Notes: a model not told the origin generated them from the sequence alone. A stretch of 64,000 nucleotides of DNA from Pandoraea sp. (GCA_031291335.1 JARLJF010000145.1:1-64000); one strand, 5' to 3'. Numbered from the stretch's first letter, positions 7,404 to 16,273 are shown. Made by a program: numbers and translations.

Positions 7404-8783
7404 TCACTTGATTGCCGAGATGGCGAGGCTGTTGGCCTGCACGTTGCCGATACCCGAAGCGACGTTCACACCCACGTTGCCGCTGGCATAGGCGAGTGCA
7501 CCGTTGCCCAGCGAAGCGTTGGCGACGAAGTTGCCCGAGGCCTTCATGCTTGCCGTTTGGTCGGTTTGCGCCGTCGAGTTGGCTGCTCCGCCCGTGTACC
7601 AGCCGCTCGCGCCTTGCGAGACTGCTGCGGCCAGACCGTTCTGCTGCACGTTGCCGACACCCGATGCCACGTTCACACCCACATTCCCGGTCGCACCGGC
7701 AAGGGCACCATCACCCACGCTGGAGTTGACATAGAACTGCGAGATGCTGGCCGAACCCTTCGACGACTGGTTCGCGAACACCTGAGCCGAGGCATACACC
7801 GGTTGGGCGTTGAGCGAAGCGATCGCGACGTTGTTGGCCTGTGCGTTGTCGGCGCCTGCTGCCACGTTCACACCGATATTGCCGTTGGCGCCAGCCAGTG
7901 CACCACCACCCAACGTCGCACCCATCGTCTGCATCGTCGAGGTGTTGACGTGAAGCGTGATGGCACCCTTTTCCCACGTGGTGGACTTCATGTACGTATC
8001 AGAGAAGCCCCACAGTGCGCCCGCAGCAATCGACTCGCTCGAGACCGAAGCCTGACCTTCGTTGAACACGCCATGGAAGGCGGCATCGAAGCTCTTCTGC
8101 GTGTTCAGGAAGCCGCCTGCGAGGAAGCCGCCGGCCGACTGCGATTGCTGACCGTAGGCATAGCCACCCCAAGCTGAACCCTGACCTGCACCGGCGTTAC
8201 CGACGATGTAGCCACCATAGAGTGCGAGGCCACCCGGCAGCGGAATGATCCCGCCACCGATGATGCCGCCGGCAGCGGCCACGTTCGAATACTGATACCC
8301 GCCGCCAGCGATGAAGCCGCCCGAGCCGGAGCTGGACTGGCCTGCCACATACCCGGCACCGGCCTGGAACGACTGGCTGGTGTTCAGGTGGCCGTTGGCT
8401 TCGGCATTCACCCACGAGGTCGAGTTGTTGTACGACGTGGTGGTCGCGCCGCCGATCAGATAGGCGCTACCCTGATTCGAGACCGTGGTGGTCTTCGAAT
8501 CGACACCGTACGTGATCTTGCCCGTGGTGTAGGAACCAAGCAGCGGCCCCGTCAGATTCACGCCGTGTACGTCAACGCTCTGATTGCTTTGCACGACGGC
8601 GTTGCCGGTGTTATCCACCGTGACGCAACCGCGAATGCCGACCAGACCGAAAATGCCGACCAGGTTCAGAACGTTGGTCTCATTGCCGATGAACGAGAAG
8701 CTATATTGCTGGTGATTGGGTGACGCCATGGCGCTACCCGTTGCTACCAGCAGTGCAGCCGCTGCAATTGCTTTCGTTTTCAT
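7404..8783 (-). CDS. FapC-like major amyloid subunit candidate with three VNVAxG repeats
   Basis: Encodes 459 residues. ATG 8783 is chosen because AAGGAG stands six bases upstream. A signal peptide ends near SAMA (residue 20). Residues about 140-230 are very rich in Gly, Ala, Tyr and Ser. Three near-identical repeats lie at about 294-322, 359-387 and 428-456; each begins GALA, runs GNxGVNVAxGxxN and ends QxN plus small residues, separated by linkers of about 40 residues. The pattern of imperfect repeats with conserved Asn/Gln/Gly and variable linkers is the hallmark of FapB/FapC functional amyloids. The last repeat forms the very C-terminus, and the C-terminal CxxC of Pseudomonas FapC is missing; the only Cys of the mature protein is Cys53. 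As the largest repeat protein it is the best fibre-subunit candidate. Confidence 0.75.
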   Translation of the reverse strand: MKTKAIAAAALLVATGSAMASPNHQQYSFSFIGNETNVLNLVGIFGLVGIRGCVTVDNTGNAVVQSNQSVDVHGVNLTGPLLGSYTTGKITYGVDSKTTTVSNQGSAYLIGGATTTSYNNSTSWVNAEANGHLNTSQSFQAGAGYVAGQSSSGSGGFIAGGGYQYSNVAAAGGIIGGGIIPLPGGLALYGGYIVGNAGAGQGSAWGGYAYGQQSQSAGGFLAGGFLNTQKSFDAAFHGVFNEGQASVSSESIAAGALWGFSDTYMKSTTWEKGAITLHVNTSTMQTMGATLGGGALAGANGNIGVNVAAGADNAQANNVAIASLNAQPVYASAQVFANQSSKGSASISQFYVNSSVGDGALAGATGNVGVNVASGVGNVQQNGLAAAVSQGASGWYTGGAANSTAQTDQTASMKASGNFVANASLGNGALAYASGNVGVNVASGIGNVQANSLAISAIK

Positions 8784-8813
8784 GACCATCTCCTTGACGA
8801 GAGAGTTACCCAG

Positions 8814-9464
8814 TTAAAAAGATGTGCCCGCCGGGGGACGGAGCACAAAAACATTTGCGGTTACATTGCCTATCCCAGCCGACTGGTTGACTTGCACCAC
8901 ACCGCTCGCACCGCGGAAGGCGTCACCGGAAATCGACGCCGTACGGAATTGATCGTTGAGGTTGTCGCGCCCAGCCGGGCCACCCTTGGAGATCGCAGCG
9001 GATAGTGCCGTATCCGATACGCTCGCCACTCCAGACGCATCGCCGGTCACAATGACGGTCGCGTTGCGTTGAAGATTGCCGGCACCGCTCGCCTGGTTGA
9101 CTTGCGTCAGCCCCGAGGTGCCTGAAAATGCGTTGCCTTGAATTGCGGCGCTGGCAGCGCCGGTCGTCGTGGTGACGAGGGCTTGCTGATTCGTGCTCGA
9201 TGCGCCGACAGTCAGCCCGCCGCCGTTCGCGATCACGCCGCTGTTGGCCTGCGCGTTGTTGACCCCGGCGGCCTGGTTCACGCCCAGCGCTCCGGTCACG
9301 CCCACGGCCACACCGCTCTCGATCGTGGCGTGCGTGCCGACAAGCTCACCGTTCACAACCCAGACGTCCTGTGCCGACGACACCCCCGCGAACGCGGCCA
9401 GCAAGGTCGCTACCGTCAGAGGGAGGGCGCGCTGTGCGCCACGCAATCCGCGATGTGCGCTCAT
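8814..9464 (-). CDS. FapB-like minor amyloid subunit candidate
   Basis: Encodes 216 residues; the start overlaps the stop of the preceding gene by four bases (ATGA). A signal peptide ends near VSSAQ (residue 31). Three repeats are visible: VNQAAGVNNAQAN at 62-74, VNQASGAGNLQRN at 122-134 and VNQSAGIGNVTAN at 192-204, each preceded by a Gly-Ser/Thr-Gly segment and spaced 60 and 70 residues apart. This is the same motif class as the three repeats of the neighbouring 459-residue protein. In Pseudomonas FapB is the small nucleator encoded before fapC, and this gene stands just before the larger repeat gene. The family call is by motif and position. Confidence 0.72.
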   Translation of the reverse strand: MSAHRGLRGAQRALPLTVATLLAAFAGVSSAQDVWVVNGELVGTHATIESGVAVGVTGALGVNQAAGVNNAQANSGVIANGGGLTVGASSTNQQALVTTTTGAASAAIQGNAFSGTSGLTQVNQASGAGNLQRNATVIVTGDASGVASVSDTALSAAISKGGPAGRDNLNDQFRTASISGDAFRGASGVVQVNQSAGIGNVTANVFVLRPPAGTSF

Positions 9465-9973
9465 TTCGCCGCTCCTGCCGCACCAATGCTGGTGAGGGGG
9501 GCCAGTGCCGAGCTGATTACAGAGGGGACGAGCGTGCCGATATTGCCGATGCCGCCGCCACCGCCGGATCCGGCGCCGAATCCGCCGCCGACCCCGTTGG
9601 AAGTATTGAGAGCGTTGCCACCGCGAGCATTCCCCACGAGCACGCCCATCACCGGGTTGATGCCCGACTGCACAGCGCTCGTCACGAGGCCCGCATTGCC
9701 ACGGCCGGTCAATTCGCCGTCGGTGACCTGATTGACGGCCCCCATGGCGGTATTGAACGGTCCCGTCGGGAAGGCAGGTACCGACACCGCGATGGGATTC
9801 TCGACGCGTGGCAGCCCGCGGTAAGCGATCTCGGGGCCGATGTTGCGCTCGACCACGATGTCGCCCGGCGTTGCCGGTTCGGCATGTGCGCGGCCGGGGA
9901 GCATTGCCGGGGTCAGCGCCACGATCATCGTGGCGAGCAGACTACCGGCATGCGTCATGGAAAGTTGGGTCAT
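9461..9973 (-). CDS. Secreted Gly-rich protein of unknown function in amyloid operon
   Basis: Encodes 170 residues. ATG 9973 is chosen because GGTGA precedes it and the previous gene stops six bases upstream. A signal peptide ends near GRAHA (about residue 31). The mature N-terminus (GDIVVERNIGPEIAYRG) has a conserved look, as if it were a short folded head. It is followed by Pro/Gly/Ala/Asn-rich sequence and a Gly run near residue 130. I cannot name a family. Tight coupling with its neighbours on both sides means it is translated with the amyloid proteins. A FapA-like chaperone or an extra fibre component are possible roles. Confidence 0.7.
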   Translation of the reverse strand: MTQLSMTHAGSLLATMIVALTPAMLPGRAHAEPATPGDIVVERNIGPEIAYRGLPRVENPIAVSVPAFPTGPFNTAMGAVNQVTDGELTGRGNAGLVTSAVQSGINPVMGVLVGNARGGNALNTSNGVGGGFGAGSGGGGGIGNIGTLVPSVISSALAPLTSIGAAGAAK

Positions 9974-9978
9974 GTTGT

Positions 9979-10554
9979 TCACCGCGTGGTGTAGGTCACA
10001 CGCGTCACCTGAACGTTGTTCACGCCATTCGACAGTTGTTGCGGACGCGGCGTCGGCGTCACGGCGCCGGGCAGTTCGTCCCACAACGTAACGCCGTTGG
10101 CGAGTGCCATTCCCGGTGACTTGACCATCGCGCCGCCTTGCAGATTGCGGCCACGCTGGGTCCCGAGTTGTTCGTCATCGATACGGGCTGCCGCCAGCGG
10201 CATACCGGAGTCGCCAAGGCGCTTGCCGTCGGCAGCGCTGCTTGAGTCGTCAGTGCTGGCAATGGCGGGGGCTTCATCTGCCGGGGCTTGCGCGGCGACC
10301 GGCATCGCAGCTTCGACCGGGGCCACAATCCCTGCGTCGGCGTCGGAGATCGGCATGGCCGGCAGCGCCGTCGTGCCAAACGATGCCGGCACCATCGAAC
10401 CGGTGAGCATCGCAACGTGCATGAGCGGCGAGCGAGAAACATCCTGAGCTTGCGCCGGTGCTGCACACAGACCGAGCGTCACGACGATGGCAGCGCTCAG
10501 TGCGCTGGCGCTTTGTCGTACGCGGTACTGCATTTCGGTGGTGAGAATTCGCAT
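9979..10554 (-). CDS. First gene of amyloid operon, secreted protein with NGVxLWDE motif
   Basis: Encodes 191 residues from ATG 10554, which has a strong AAGGAGG eight bases upstream; a later in-frame Met8 lacks such a site. A signal peptide with core AAIVVTLGLCAAPAQAQ ends near residue 37. The middle is low-complexity Ala/Pro/Asp/Ser. The C-terminal third carries LANGVTLWDELPGAV followed by Thr/Pro residues and a short VQVTRVTYTTR tail. The NGVxLWDE motif recurs in the divergent protein at 3635-4072. No known family is recognised. A near-consensus sigma-54 promoter stands 30-45 bases before the start codon, so this gene heads the transcript. Confidence 0.75.
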   Translation of the reverse strand: MRILTTEMQYRVRQSASALSAAIVVTLGLCAAPAQAQDVSRSPLMHVAMLTGSMVPASFGTTALPAMPISDADAGIVAPVEAAMPVAAQAPADEAPAIASTDDSSSAADGKRLGDSGMPLAAARIDDEQLGTQRGRNLQGGAMVKSPGMALANGVTLWDELPGAVTPTPRPQQLSNGVNNVQVTRVTYTTR

Positions 10555-10583
10555 CGCTGTGCCCTCCTTGCCCGGCTCAATAA

Positions 10584-10599
10584 AGCGACTTCCGTGCCA
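10584..10599 (-). promoter_or_regulatory. Sigma-54 (-24/-12) promoter of the Fap-like operon
   Basis: Read on the minus strand the site is TGGCACGGAAGTCGCT. It matches the consensus TGGCACG-N4-TTGCW at every position except one T-to-C change, with invariant GG and GC at the exact spacing. The expected start of transcription is near 10573, giving a leader of about 19 bases that still contains the AAGGAGG ribosome-binding site. The enhancer-binding protein gene lies directly upstream on the same strand. Confidence 0.8.
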
Positions 10600-10950
10600 C
10601 CCGGCTTAAGTGGTTGAAAACATTGGCGTTAATTTTTTCGCCCCGACAGCAGCGCCGGGGAGGTGTGCGAAAACGTTTCAGCATTGATACGTGAACTGCG
10701 TCGGGCCACCGATGTCGGCCAAATCATGCGAGCGGCAAACATTCCGAACTGCGAACGATATCGGCGTGACTAGCGACGCGTGCCGAAGACGCCCTGTTTA
10801 CAAGGGTCTCGCGTGACAGATTTGCGGCGAAATTGCGATGCAACGGCGACACGTCATGGCGTCGTCTCATGGGCCGACGCGCGGCACGACGGCGTTCGAC
10901 ACCCCGGATGTTTCATCTTTGATGTGTCCGCGGGACAACCCTCAGTGGCG

Positions 10951-10990
10951 CTGGGTAATGCCTGGGAATGCATGGTGACGCCTGGTGACG
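10951..10990. repeat. Four phased 10-bp imperfect repeats upstream of sigma-54 promoter
   Basis: Four consecutive decamers read CTGGGTAATG, CCTGGGAATG, CATGGTGACG and CCTGGTGACG. GGTGACG recurs at 11026-11032. Spacing of exactly one helical turn suggests protein binding on one face of the DNA. They lie about 380 bases upstream of the operon's expected transcription start, within reach of a sigma-54 enhancer. Confidence 0.4.
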
Positions 10991-11230
10991 GTTTTACGTC
11001 GCGGCGGAGGCGTCCAAGATGATCCGGTGACGGCATCGTGAAAGGCGTTCGATAAAACATCGCGATCCAGCACGCGTGACGTCGCGGGACGCGTTCGCTC
11101 GATCGGCAAGACAACGCAATGCGTATGGGAGACGGTCGATGGAGAAGCGGGTGGCATCGCCGGAATCGCCCGTCGTTATTGGCGATGGCAGAAATCGTGG
11201 AACGCGAGGGAAGCCGCGAAAGCGGTGGGA

Positions 11231-11260
11231 ATGTCGACCAATGTGGACCAGTGTCGACGT
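11231..11260. repeat. Three phased decamers with two GTCGAC sites 20 bp apart
   Basis: The decamers are ATGTCGACCA, ATGTGGACCA and GTGTCGACGT. The two GTCGAC palindromes (11233-11238 and 11253-11258) are separated by exactly two helical turns. This could be an upstream activator site for the sigma-54 regulator encoded next to it. The remaining sequence between 10600 and 11316 shows no gene that I can support; an AT-rich tract and a one-mismatch IHF-like site (10607-10619) lie close to the promoter. Confidence 0.4.
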
Positions 11261-11316
11261 TTGGCGGCGAGGCAACTCACGTCAATAAACGTCGCACGGA
11301 CAATAATCAGGAGCCC

Positions 11317-11354
11317 AAAAAGAAACGACCGCCCTGCTCATCGCAGGACGGCCG
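11317..11354 (-). terminator. Intrinsic terminator of the sigma-54 regulator gene
   Basis: On the minus strand a 12-bp stem (CGGCCGTCCTGC paired with GCAGGGCGGTCG, two G-T pairs) with a 5-base loop is followed by TTTCTTTTT. It starts 21 bases after the regulator's stop and separates that transcript from the amyloid operon. Confidence 0.8.
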
Positions 11355-11375
11355 CCCTCTCTTCGCCAGAAGATA

Positions 11376-12734
11376 TCAGGCCGGCACGCCCGATTCGTCA
11401 CCACGCAATCCGTACCGGCACATGAGCCGATAGAGGGTGATGCGTGAAATACCCAACTCTGCTGCCACGTCCGTGAGCCGGTGACAGTGGCGCAGCAATG
11501 CCTGCTCGATGGCCGTTTTTTCGGCCTCCGTGCGAATTTCTTCCAGCGTGCGCACCAGCGTCGGTACCCACGGCAGCAAGTCAAGATCTTTGGCCGAAAT
11601 CATGCGGCTATCGGCCATCACGATGGCGCGGCGCACGCGGTTGATCAGCTCCCGCACGTTGCCCGGCCAGTGATATTCGTACATCGCTTGCACCGCGCAC
11701 TGCGTGAAGCCACGGATCTTGCGATGGTTGTCGCCTTTGAAGCGTTGCAGCACGTGGTGCGCCAGAATCTCGATGTCCTGCCCGCGCGCGCGCAGCGGCG
11801 GTTCGTCTACGCGCAGTACGCACAGGCGGTGATACAGATCCATGCGGAAACGGCCTTCCTTGACGGCAGTCTCCAGATCGACGTGCGTCGCCGAAATGAT
11901 GCGCACATTGACCGGAATGACTTCGTGCCCGCCCAGACGCTCGATAGCGCCCTGCTGCAGGAAGCGCAACAGACTTGCCTGGCTCTCGAACGGCAGATCG
12001 CCGATTTCGTCGAGCAGCAGCGTGCCGCCGTTGGCAGCCTCCACCCGGCCGATCTTGCGCGCATTGGCGCCAGTAAAGGCACCCCGCTCATAGCCGAATA
12101 GTTCGGACTGCATCAGGTGCGGCGGAATCGCCCCGCAATTGATCGCGACGAATGGCCCCTTAGCACGCAACGAGCGCTCGTGGATCGCCACCGCGCTCAG
12201 TTCCTTGCCCGTGCCCGACTCGCCCGAGATGAAGACGGGGGCGTCGGTATTGGCCACCTTGCGGATGGTGCGGAAGAGTTGCTGCATCGCCTCGCACGTT
12301 CCGACCATTTCCTGATCGCCGCCGACTTGCGGCGTGAAGGTCGGCACTTCCGAGAGCGACGCCATGCCCCAGGCATGACCGATCGAATGCGCAAGCTGAT
12401 CGTTCGTGCACGGCACGTTGACGTAATCGAAGCAATAATCGCGGATCAGCCGACGGATCGACGTTGTCGTGAGTTGCTCGGGATTCGTTGCCGCCACCCA
12501 GCCGACAGTCGCGGGCTGCATGCAAGACTCGAACGCACCGATCTCGCGGTCGCTATAACCGCTCGCCAGATCAATGACGGCTGCGCTGGTAATCCCCGGA
12601 TTCAGAATGCGACCGACGTCGCTGGCGCTCTTGGCCTGCACGACTTGCCAGCCTTGCTCTCCCAGAAACGAAAGCAAACCATCGTTATGCTTTCGGGAGG
12701 CGTAAATCAGGGTGCGCCCGGTATCGTTAGCCAT
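11376..12734 (-). CDS. Sigma-54-dependent enhancer-binding regulator (VpsR-like layout)
   Basis: Encodes 452 residues from ATG 12734. Residues 1-125 look like a receiver domain: Asp55 lies at the phospho-acceptor position (AAVIDLASG) but the N-terminal acidic pair is absent. The AAA+ domain spans about 138-370 with Walker A GESGTGKE (171-178), the sigma-54-contacting GAFTGA loop (218-223) and Walker B (GTLLLDEI, 237-244), so it should activate sigma-54 RNA polymerase. A Fis-type helix-turn-helix closes the protein (LTDVAAELGISRITLYRLM). VpsR and related proteins with this layout respond to cyclic di-GMP and drive biofilm matrix genes. The sigma-54 promoter and amyloid operon directly downstream make this the likely activator. 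Response to cyclic di-GMP is an inference from family layout. Confidence 0.9.
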   Translation of the reverse strand: MANDTGRTLIYASRKHNDGLLSFLGEQGWQVVQAKSASDVGRILNPGITSAAVIDLASGYSDREIGAFESCMQPATVGWVAATNPEQLTTTSIRRLIRDYCFDYVNVPCTNDQLAHSIGHAWGMASLSEVPTFTPQVGGDQEMVGTCEAMQQLFRTIRKVANTDAPVFISGESGTGKELSAVAIHERSLRAKGPFVAINCGAIPPHLMQSELFGYERGAFTGANARKIGRVEAANGGTLLLDEIGDLPFESQASLLRFLQQGAIERLGGHEVIPVNVRIISATHVDLETAVKEGRFRMDLYHRLCVLRVDEPPLRARGQDIEILAHHVLQRFKGDNHRKIRGFTQCAVQAMYEYHWPGNVRELINRVRRAIVMADSRMISAKDLDLLPWVPTLVRTLEEIRTEAEKTAIEQALLRHCHRLTDVAAELGISRITLYRLMCRYGLRGDESGVPA

Positions 12735-12984
12735 ACCTTAACTCCCTGCCTAAGCAGTGCCTGTGCGCAGTTTTTTGGGTCTTCGACCGGATCAGCGCAA
12801 CAGGTATACGGCCCCACGCCGCTTGAGAGTTATGGTGTTCCCCGTAGTGTTGGGTCCCCAAGTCGGCAGGTTCAGTCTAGAAGACAGGGGATGGCGCAGA
12901 TATAGCGAATAACAGCTAATCCGATTGGATGATTGGTAGCAGTACCTACGCGCAAGGGCAGACGGCGTCACGTCTGCGTCATGC

Positions 12985-13581
12985 TCAGAGCGTATGTCTG
13001 TCGAGTACGGCACGGGCGATGGTGCCAGCGTCCACGTACTCCAACTCGCCCCCGACGGGCACGCCTCGGGCAAGTCTGCTCACACGCAAACCGCGCGCTT
13101 TCAGCATCTGTCCGAGGTAGTGGGCGGTGGCTTCGCCTTCGTTGGTGAAGTTGGTGGCGAGCACCACTTCCTTGACCACGCCGTCAGTGGCGCGGCGAAT
13201 CAATTGCTCGAAATGTATCTCGCCCGGCCCCACGCCGTCGAGCGGCGAAAGATGGCCCATCAGCACGAAATACAGACCTTTGAAGGTCATCGTCTGCTCG
13301 AGCATGTTCTGGTCGGCGGGCGTTTCCACCACACACAACAGGCTTGTGTCGCGCTCGGGATCGAGGCACGTCTCGCAGATCTCGATTTCGGAAAACGTGT
13401 TGCAGCGCGCGCAGTGGCGAATCTGCTCAGAGGCATGCACCAGCGCTTCGCCCAGCCGCACCGCGCCTTTGCGGTCACGTTGCAGCAGGTGGTAAGCGAT
13501 GCGTTGTGCGGACTTCGGACCGACACCCGGCAACGCGCGCAGGGCGTCGACGAGTTCCTGCAGGCTCGAGAGCTGGGGCAT
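12985..13581 (-). CDS. recR: Recombination mediator RecR
   Basis: Encodes 198 residues, the normal length. The N-terminal helix-hairpin-helix reads [18 protein letters not shown] four-Cys zinc finger uses Cys57, Cys60, Cys69 and Cys72 (CARC...CETC). A Toprim domain follows ([10 protein letters not shown], later [18 protein letters not shown]). RecR works with RecO and RecF to load RecA on gapped DNA. It is the last gene of the dnaX-ybaB-recR row, a conserved arrangement in many bacteria. The stop lies just after about 250 bases of noncoding sequence that separate it from the sigma-54 regulator gene. Confidence 0.97.
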   Translation of the reverse strand: MPQLSSLQELVDALRALPGVGPKSAQRIAYHLLQRDRKGAVRLGEALVHASEQIRHCARCNTFSEIEICETCLDPERDTSLLCVVETPADQNMLEQTMTFKGLYFVLMGHLSPLDGVGPGEIHFEQLIRRATDGVVKEVVLATNFTNEGEATAHYLGQMLKARGLRVSRLARGVPVGGELEYVDAGTIARAVLDRHTL

Positions 13582-13615
13582 GCGTCGTCTTTCTCTTAGT
13601 GCTGGCGAACGATGC

Positions 13616-13942
13616 TCAGAACGGCATCTTGAAGCCCGGCGGCAGCGGCAGACCGGCGGTCAGGCCACCCATCTTTTCCTGCGCGGTCGCTTCAGCCTTG
13701 CGTGCGGCGTCGTTGAACGCTGCCACTACGAGGTCTTCGAGCATGTCCTTGTCGTCTGCCAGCAGGCTCGGATCAATGGTCACGCGGCGCACTTCGTTCT
13801 TGCACGTCATCACGACCTTGACCAGACCAGCACCGGACTGACCCTCGACTTCGATCAGGGCCAACTGTTCCTGCGCCTTCTTCATGTTTTCCTGCATTTG
13901 CTGAGCCTGTTTCATCAGACCCGCGATGTTTCCTTTCAGCAT
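13616..13942 (-). CDS. ybaB: YbaB/EbfC nucleoid-associated protein
   Basis: Encodes 108 residues, the usual length. The N-terminal half ([20 protein letters not shown]) is a long amphipathic helix and the C-terminal part carries the conserved [16 protein letters not shown] segment. Family members are small DNA-binding dimers. It lies between dnaX and recR, 34 bases before recR, and is almost certainly co-transcribed with them. Confidence 0.96.
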   Translation of the reverse strand: MLKGNIAGLMKQAQQMQENMKKAQEQLALIEVEGQSGAGLVKVVMTCKNEVRRVTIDPSLLADDKDMLEDLVVAAFNDAARKAEATAQEKMGGLTAGLPLPPGFKMPF

Positions 13943-14045
13943 CTTGACTCCTGAGTAAATCGTATGAGGGGGCGCGCAGCGTGTGTAACGCGCGTTTGGG
14001 AGATAAATTCGAAAACCCGGCGCCGCTTCGCGAAAGCGAATTTGC

Positions 14046-15965
14046 TTATTGTACCGGGCGAATGCTATTCGGCAGGATCTGGGCGTCGAATTCGTCGATC
14101 AGTTCACGCACGAGTGGATCGTCGGCAATCGACTGCTCCGCCGCCCGTTGACGTGCCGCCGCGGCTTCCGCCGCGAGCGACGCGGCCGTCGTGCCCACCT
14201 GCCCGAGTTCAACCTGCAATTGCACCTCGGCGCCGAAGTGCTCGGACAGCGCCTGACGCAGCTTGTCGGTCGTGGCGGCATCCGCCAATTGGCGCAGCGG
14301 CACCCGCAGATGCAAGGCGCGACCGGCGACTTCCGTCAGTTCACTCTGGAAGGCCAATTGTTGGGCGAGACCTCGCGCCGGGAGTTCCGCGGCCAATGCC
14401 GGCCATTCGCCGGTAAACACCGGGGCGACACCGTCCGCCTCACGATAGACGCATGCAAGCGGTGGGGCTGCCGGGGCAGGCGCGGCCGCGGCAGATCCAG
14501 CAGGCTCGGGCTCCGGATCGGCACCTGCCGGCGCATCGTCCGACGCACGCGACGTCGCGCTGCGATGCGCATTCGTAGCACCGGCGCCCGCGCGCCCTGC
14601 CGTACCCTTGCGTCCCGCATTGAGCGCGGCGAGCGCCGCGCGGGCCGGTGACATCGGGGCACCGTCAGTCGGCGCCGTGCTGCGCGCCGCCGGAGCGCGA
14701 CGCGCCTCGGGTTGGGCAGCCGGAGCCGCGGAAGGCGACGATGGCGATGCTGCTGCGGGAGGCGCGGATGCGCGCGACGACTCTGCCATCGGTGCACGCG
14801 ACGGCGCCGCGGCAGGTGCGGCTGCACGCGTGGCGCCCGCCGCTTGCGGCGTTGGCGGCTCGGCGAGCGTGCCGCCCGCGAGCAACGGCGTGAACGCGGC
14901 CATGCGCAACAGCGCCATCGAGAACCCGGTGTATTCGTCAGGGGCAAGACCGAGTTCGCTGCGCGCTCGCGTGGCGATCTGGTAATAAAGCTGGACGGCT
15001 TCGGGCGACAACGCTTCGGCCAGGCGGCGCACGTCCGCTGCTTCGGGCCATTCGTCGGAAACCGCTTGCGGCGCGTACTGCGCCAATGCAATTTTGTGCA
15101 GCAAGCTGCCGAGATCCTGCAATCCGGAGGCAAACGAGAAACTGCGCTCGGCCATTTCGTCGGCCACGGCCAGCAGGTCTGTGCGCGACTCGTCCTTGAG
15201 CGCATCGAGCAGACGCACGAGCACGCTCTGATCGATCGCGCCGAGCATGCCGCGCACGGCGGTTTCGCTCAGTGGGCCGGCCGCATAGGCGATGGCCTGA
15301 TCGGTGAGCGACAACGCGTCGCGCATGCTCCCGCCGGCCGCCTTGGCCAGCAGACGCAACGCCTGCGGTTCGCTCTCGATGCCTTCTTCGCCGAGGATGT
15401 TTGTGAGGTGCGACACAATGTGCCCGGCCGGCATCTGCTTCAGATTGAATTGCAGGCAGCGCGAGAGCACCGTGACCGGGATCTTTTGCGGATCGGTCGT
15501 CGCGAGAATGAATTTGACGTGCGCGGGTGGCTCTTCCAGCGTCTTGAGCATCGCGTTGAACGCGTGGCCCGTCAGCATGTGCACTTCGTCGATCATGTAG
15601 ACCTTGAAGCGCGCGTCTGCCGGCGCATAGACGGCCTTTTCGAGCAGCGACGTCATTTCGTCGACACCACGATTCGAAGCCGCGTCCATCTCGACGTAGT
15701 CGACGAAGCGCCCTTCATCGATGGCACGGCAGGCCTTGCAGACACCGCACGGCTCGGCGGTAATCCCCGTCTCGCAATTGAGCGCCTTGGCCAGAATGCG
15801 CGAGAGCGTTGTCTTGCCCACGCCGCGCGTGCCGGTAAACAGATAAGCGTGATGCAGACGCTGTTGCTCGAGCGCGTGCGTCAACGCACGCACGACATGC
15901 TCCTGGCCCACCAGGGTCGAGAAGCCTTTGGGGCGCCATTTGCGCGCGAGTACTTGATAGGTCAT
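14046..15965 (-). CDS. dnaX: DNA polymerase III subunits gamma/tau
   Basis: Encodes 639 residues. ATG 15965 is chosen because [13 protein letters not shown] is the invariant family start; 15 extra upstream codons are open. The clamp-loader ATPase has Walker A GTRGVGKT (45-52), a zinc site (Cys64, 73, 76, 79) and IDEVHML. After about residue 375 comes a long Ala/Pro/Ser linker, then the tau C-terminal domain that contacts polymerase and helicase. I see no A-rich slippery sequence of the kind that gives the short gamma form in E. coli, so only tau may be made. It heads the dnaX-ybaB-recR operon, with the 4.5S RNA gene about 300 bases upstream on the same strand. Confidence 0.97.
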   Translation of the reverse strand: MTYQVLARKWRPKGFSTLVGQEHVVRALTHALEQQRLHHAYLFTGTRGVGKTTLSRILAKALNCETGITAEPCGVCKACRAIDEGRFVDYVEMDAASNRGVDEMTSLLEKAVYAPADARFKVYMIDEVHMLTGHAFNAMLKTLEEPPAHVKFILATTDPQKIPVTVLSRCLQFNLKQMPAGHIVSHLTNILGEEGIESEPQALRLLAKAAGGSMRDALSLTDQAIAYAAGPLSETAVRGMLGAIDQSVLVRLLDALKDESRTDLLAVADEMAERSFSFASGLQDLGSLLHKIALAQYAPQAVSDEWPEAADVRRLAEALSPEAVQLYYQIATRARSELGLAPDEYTGFSMALLRMAAFTPLLAGGTLAEPPTPQAAGATRAAAPAAAPSRAPMAESSRASAPPAAASPSSPSAAPAAQPEARRAPAARSTAPTDGAPMSPARAALAALNAGRKGTAGRAGAGATNAHRSATSRASDDAPAGADPEPEPAGSAAAAPAPAAPPLACVYREADGVAPVFTGEWPALAAELPARGLAQQLAFQSELTEVAGRALHLRVPLRQLADAATTDKLRQALSEHFGAEVQLQVELGQVGTTAASLAAEAAAARQRAAEQSIADDPLVRELIDEFDAQILPNSIRPVQ

Positions 15966-16273
15966 GCCAAATTGTAACAGTTCGGCGGTGTGCTTCCGCA
16001 CCGATGTCAACGCCCGATCAGACGTCTGCGGCCTGCCAAATCCGGCAGGCTATCAGCGTGATAGAAAAAAATGTTGCGCGATTCTACCAAGCCCATCCGG
16101 CCCACGCGATACGCGGTGAAACAACGATCGCATCGATCGCCGGCGAGCCTCGACAGACAACGGCAACAACGTCACGTCCATTCACAATGGGGACGATACA
16201 CAACAGGTTCAAGCGAGAGAAAATGTGCGCAGAACGCGCGGAGAACATCGATAAAACAAGGAGATAGGTGACG
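15966..16273. other. Spacer between dnaX and 4.5S RNA gene
   Basis: About 300 bases with no credible open frame. It must contain the end of the RNA transcript and the dnaX promoter, neither of which I can place with confidence. Confidence 0.5.

Noticed and set aside
14046-15000. Programmed frameshift in dnaX
   Set aside because: No A-AAA-AAG or similar slippery heptamer was seen in the region after the ATPase domains.
14712-15977. Plus-strand open frame of 421 codons
   Set aside because: Antisense shadow of dnaX; no motif, and composition is Arg/Gln/His-rich.
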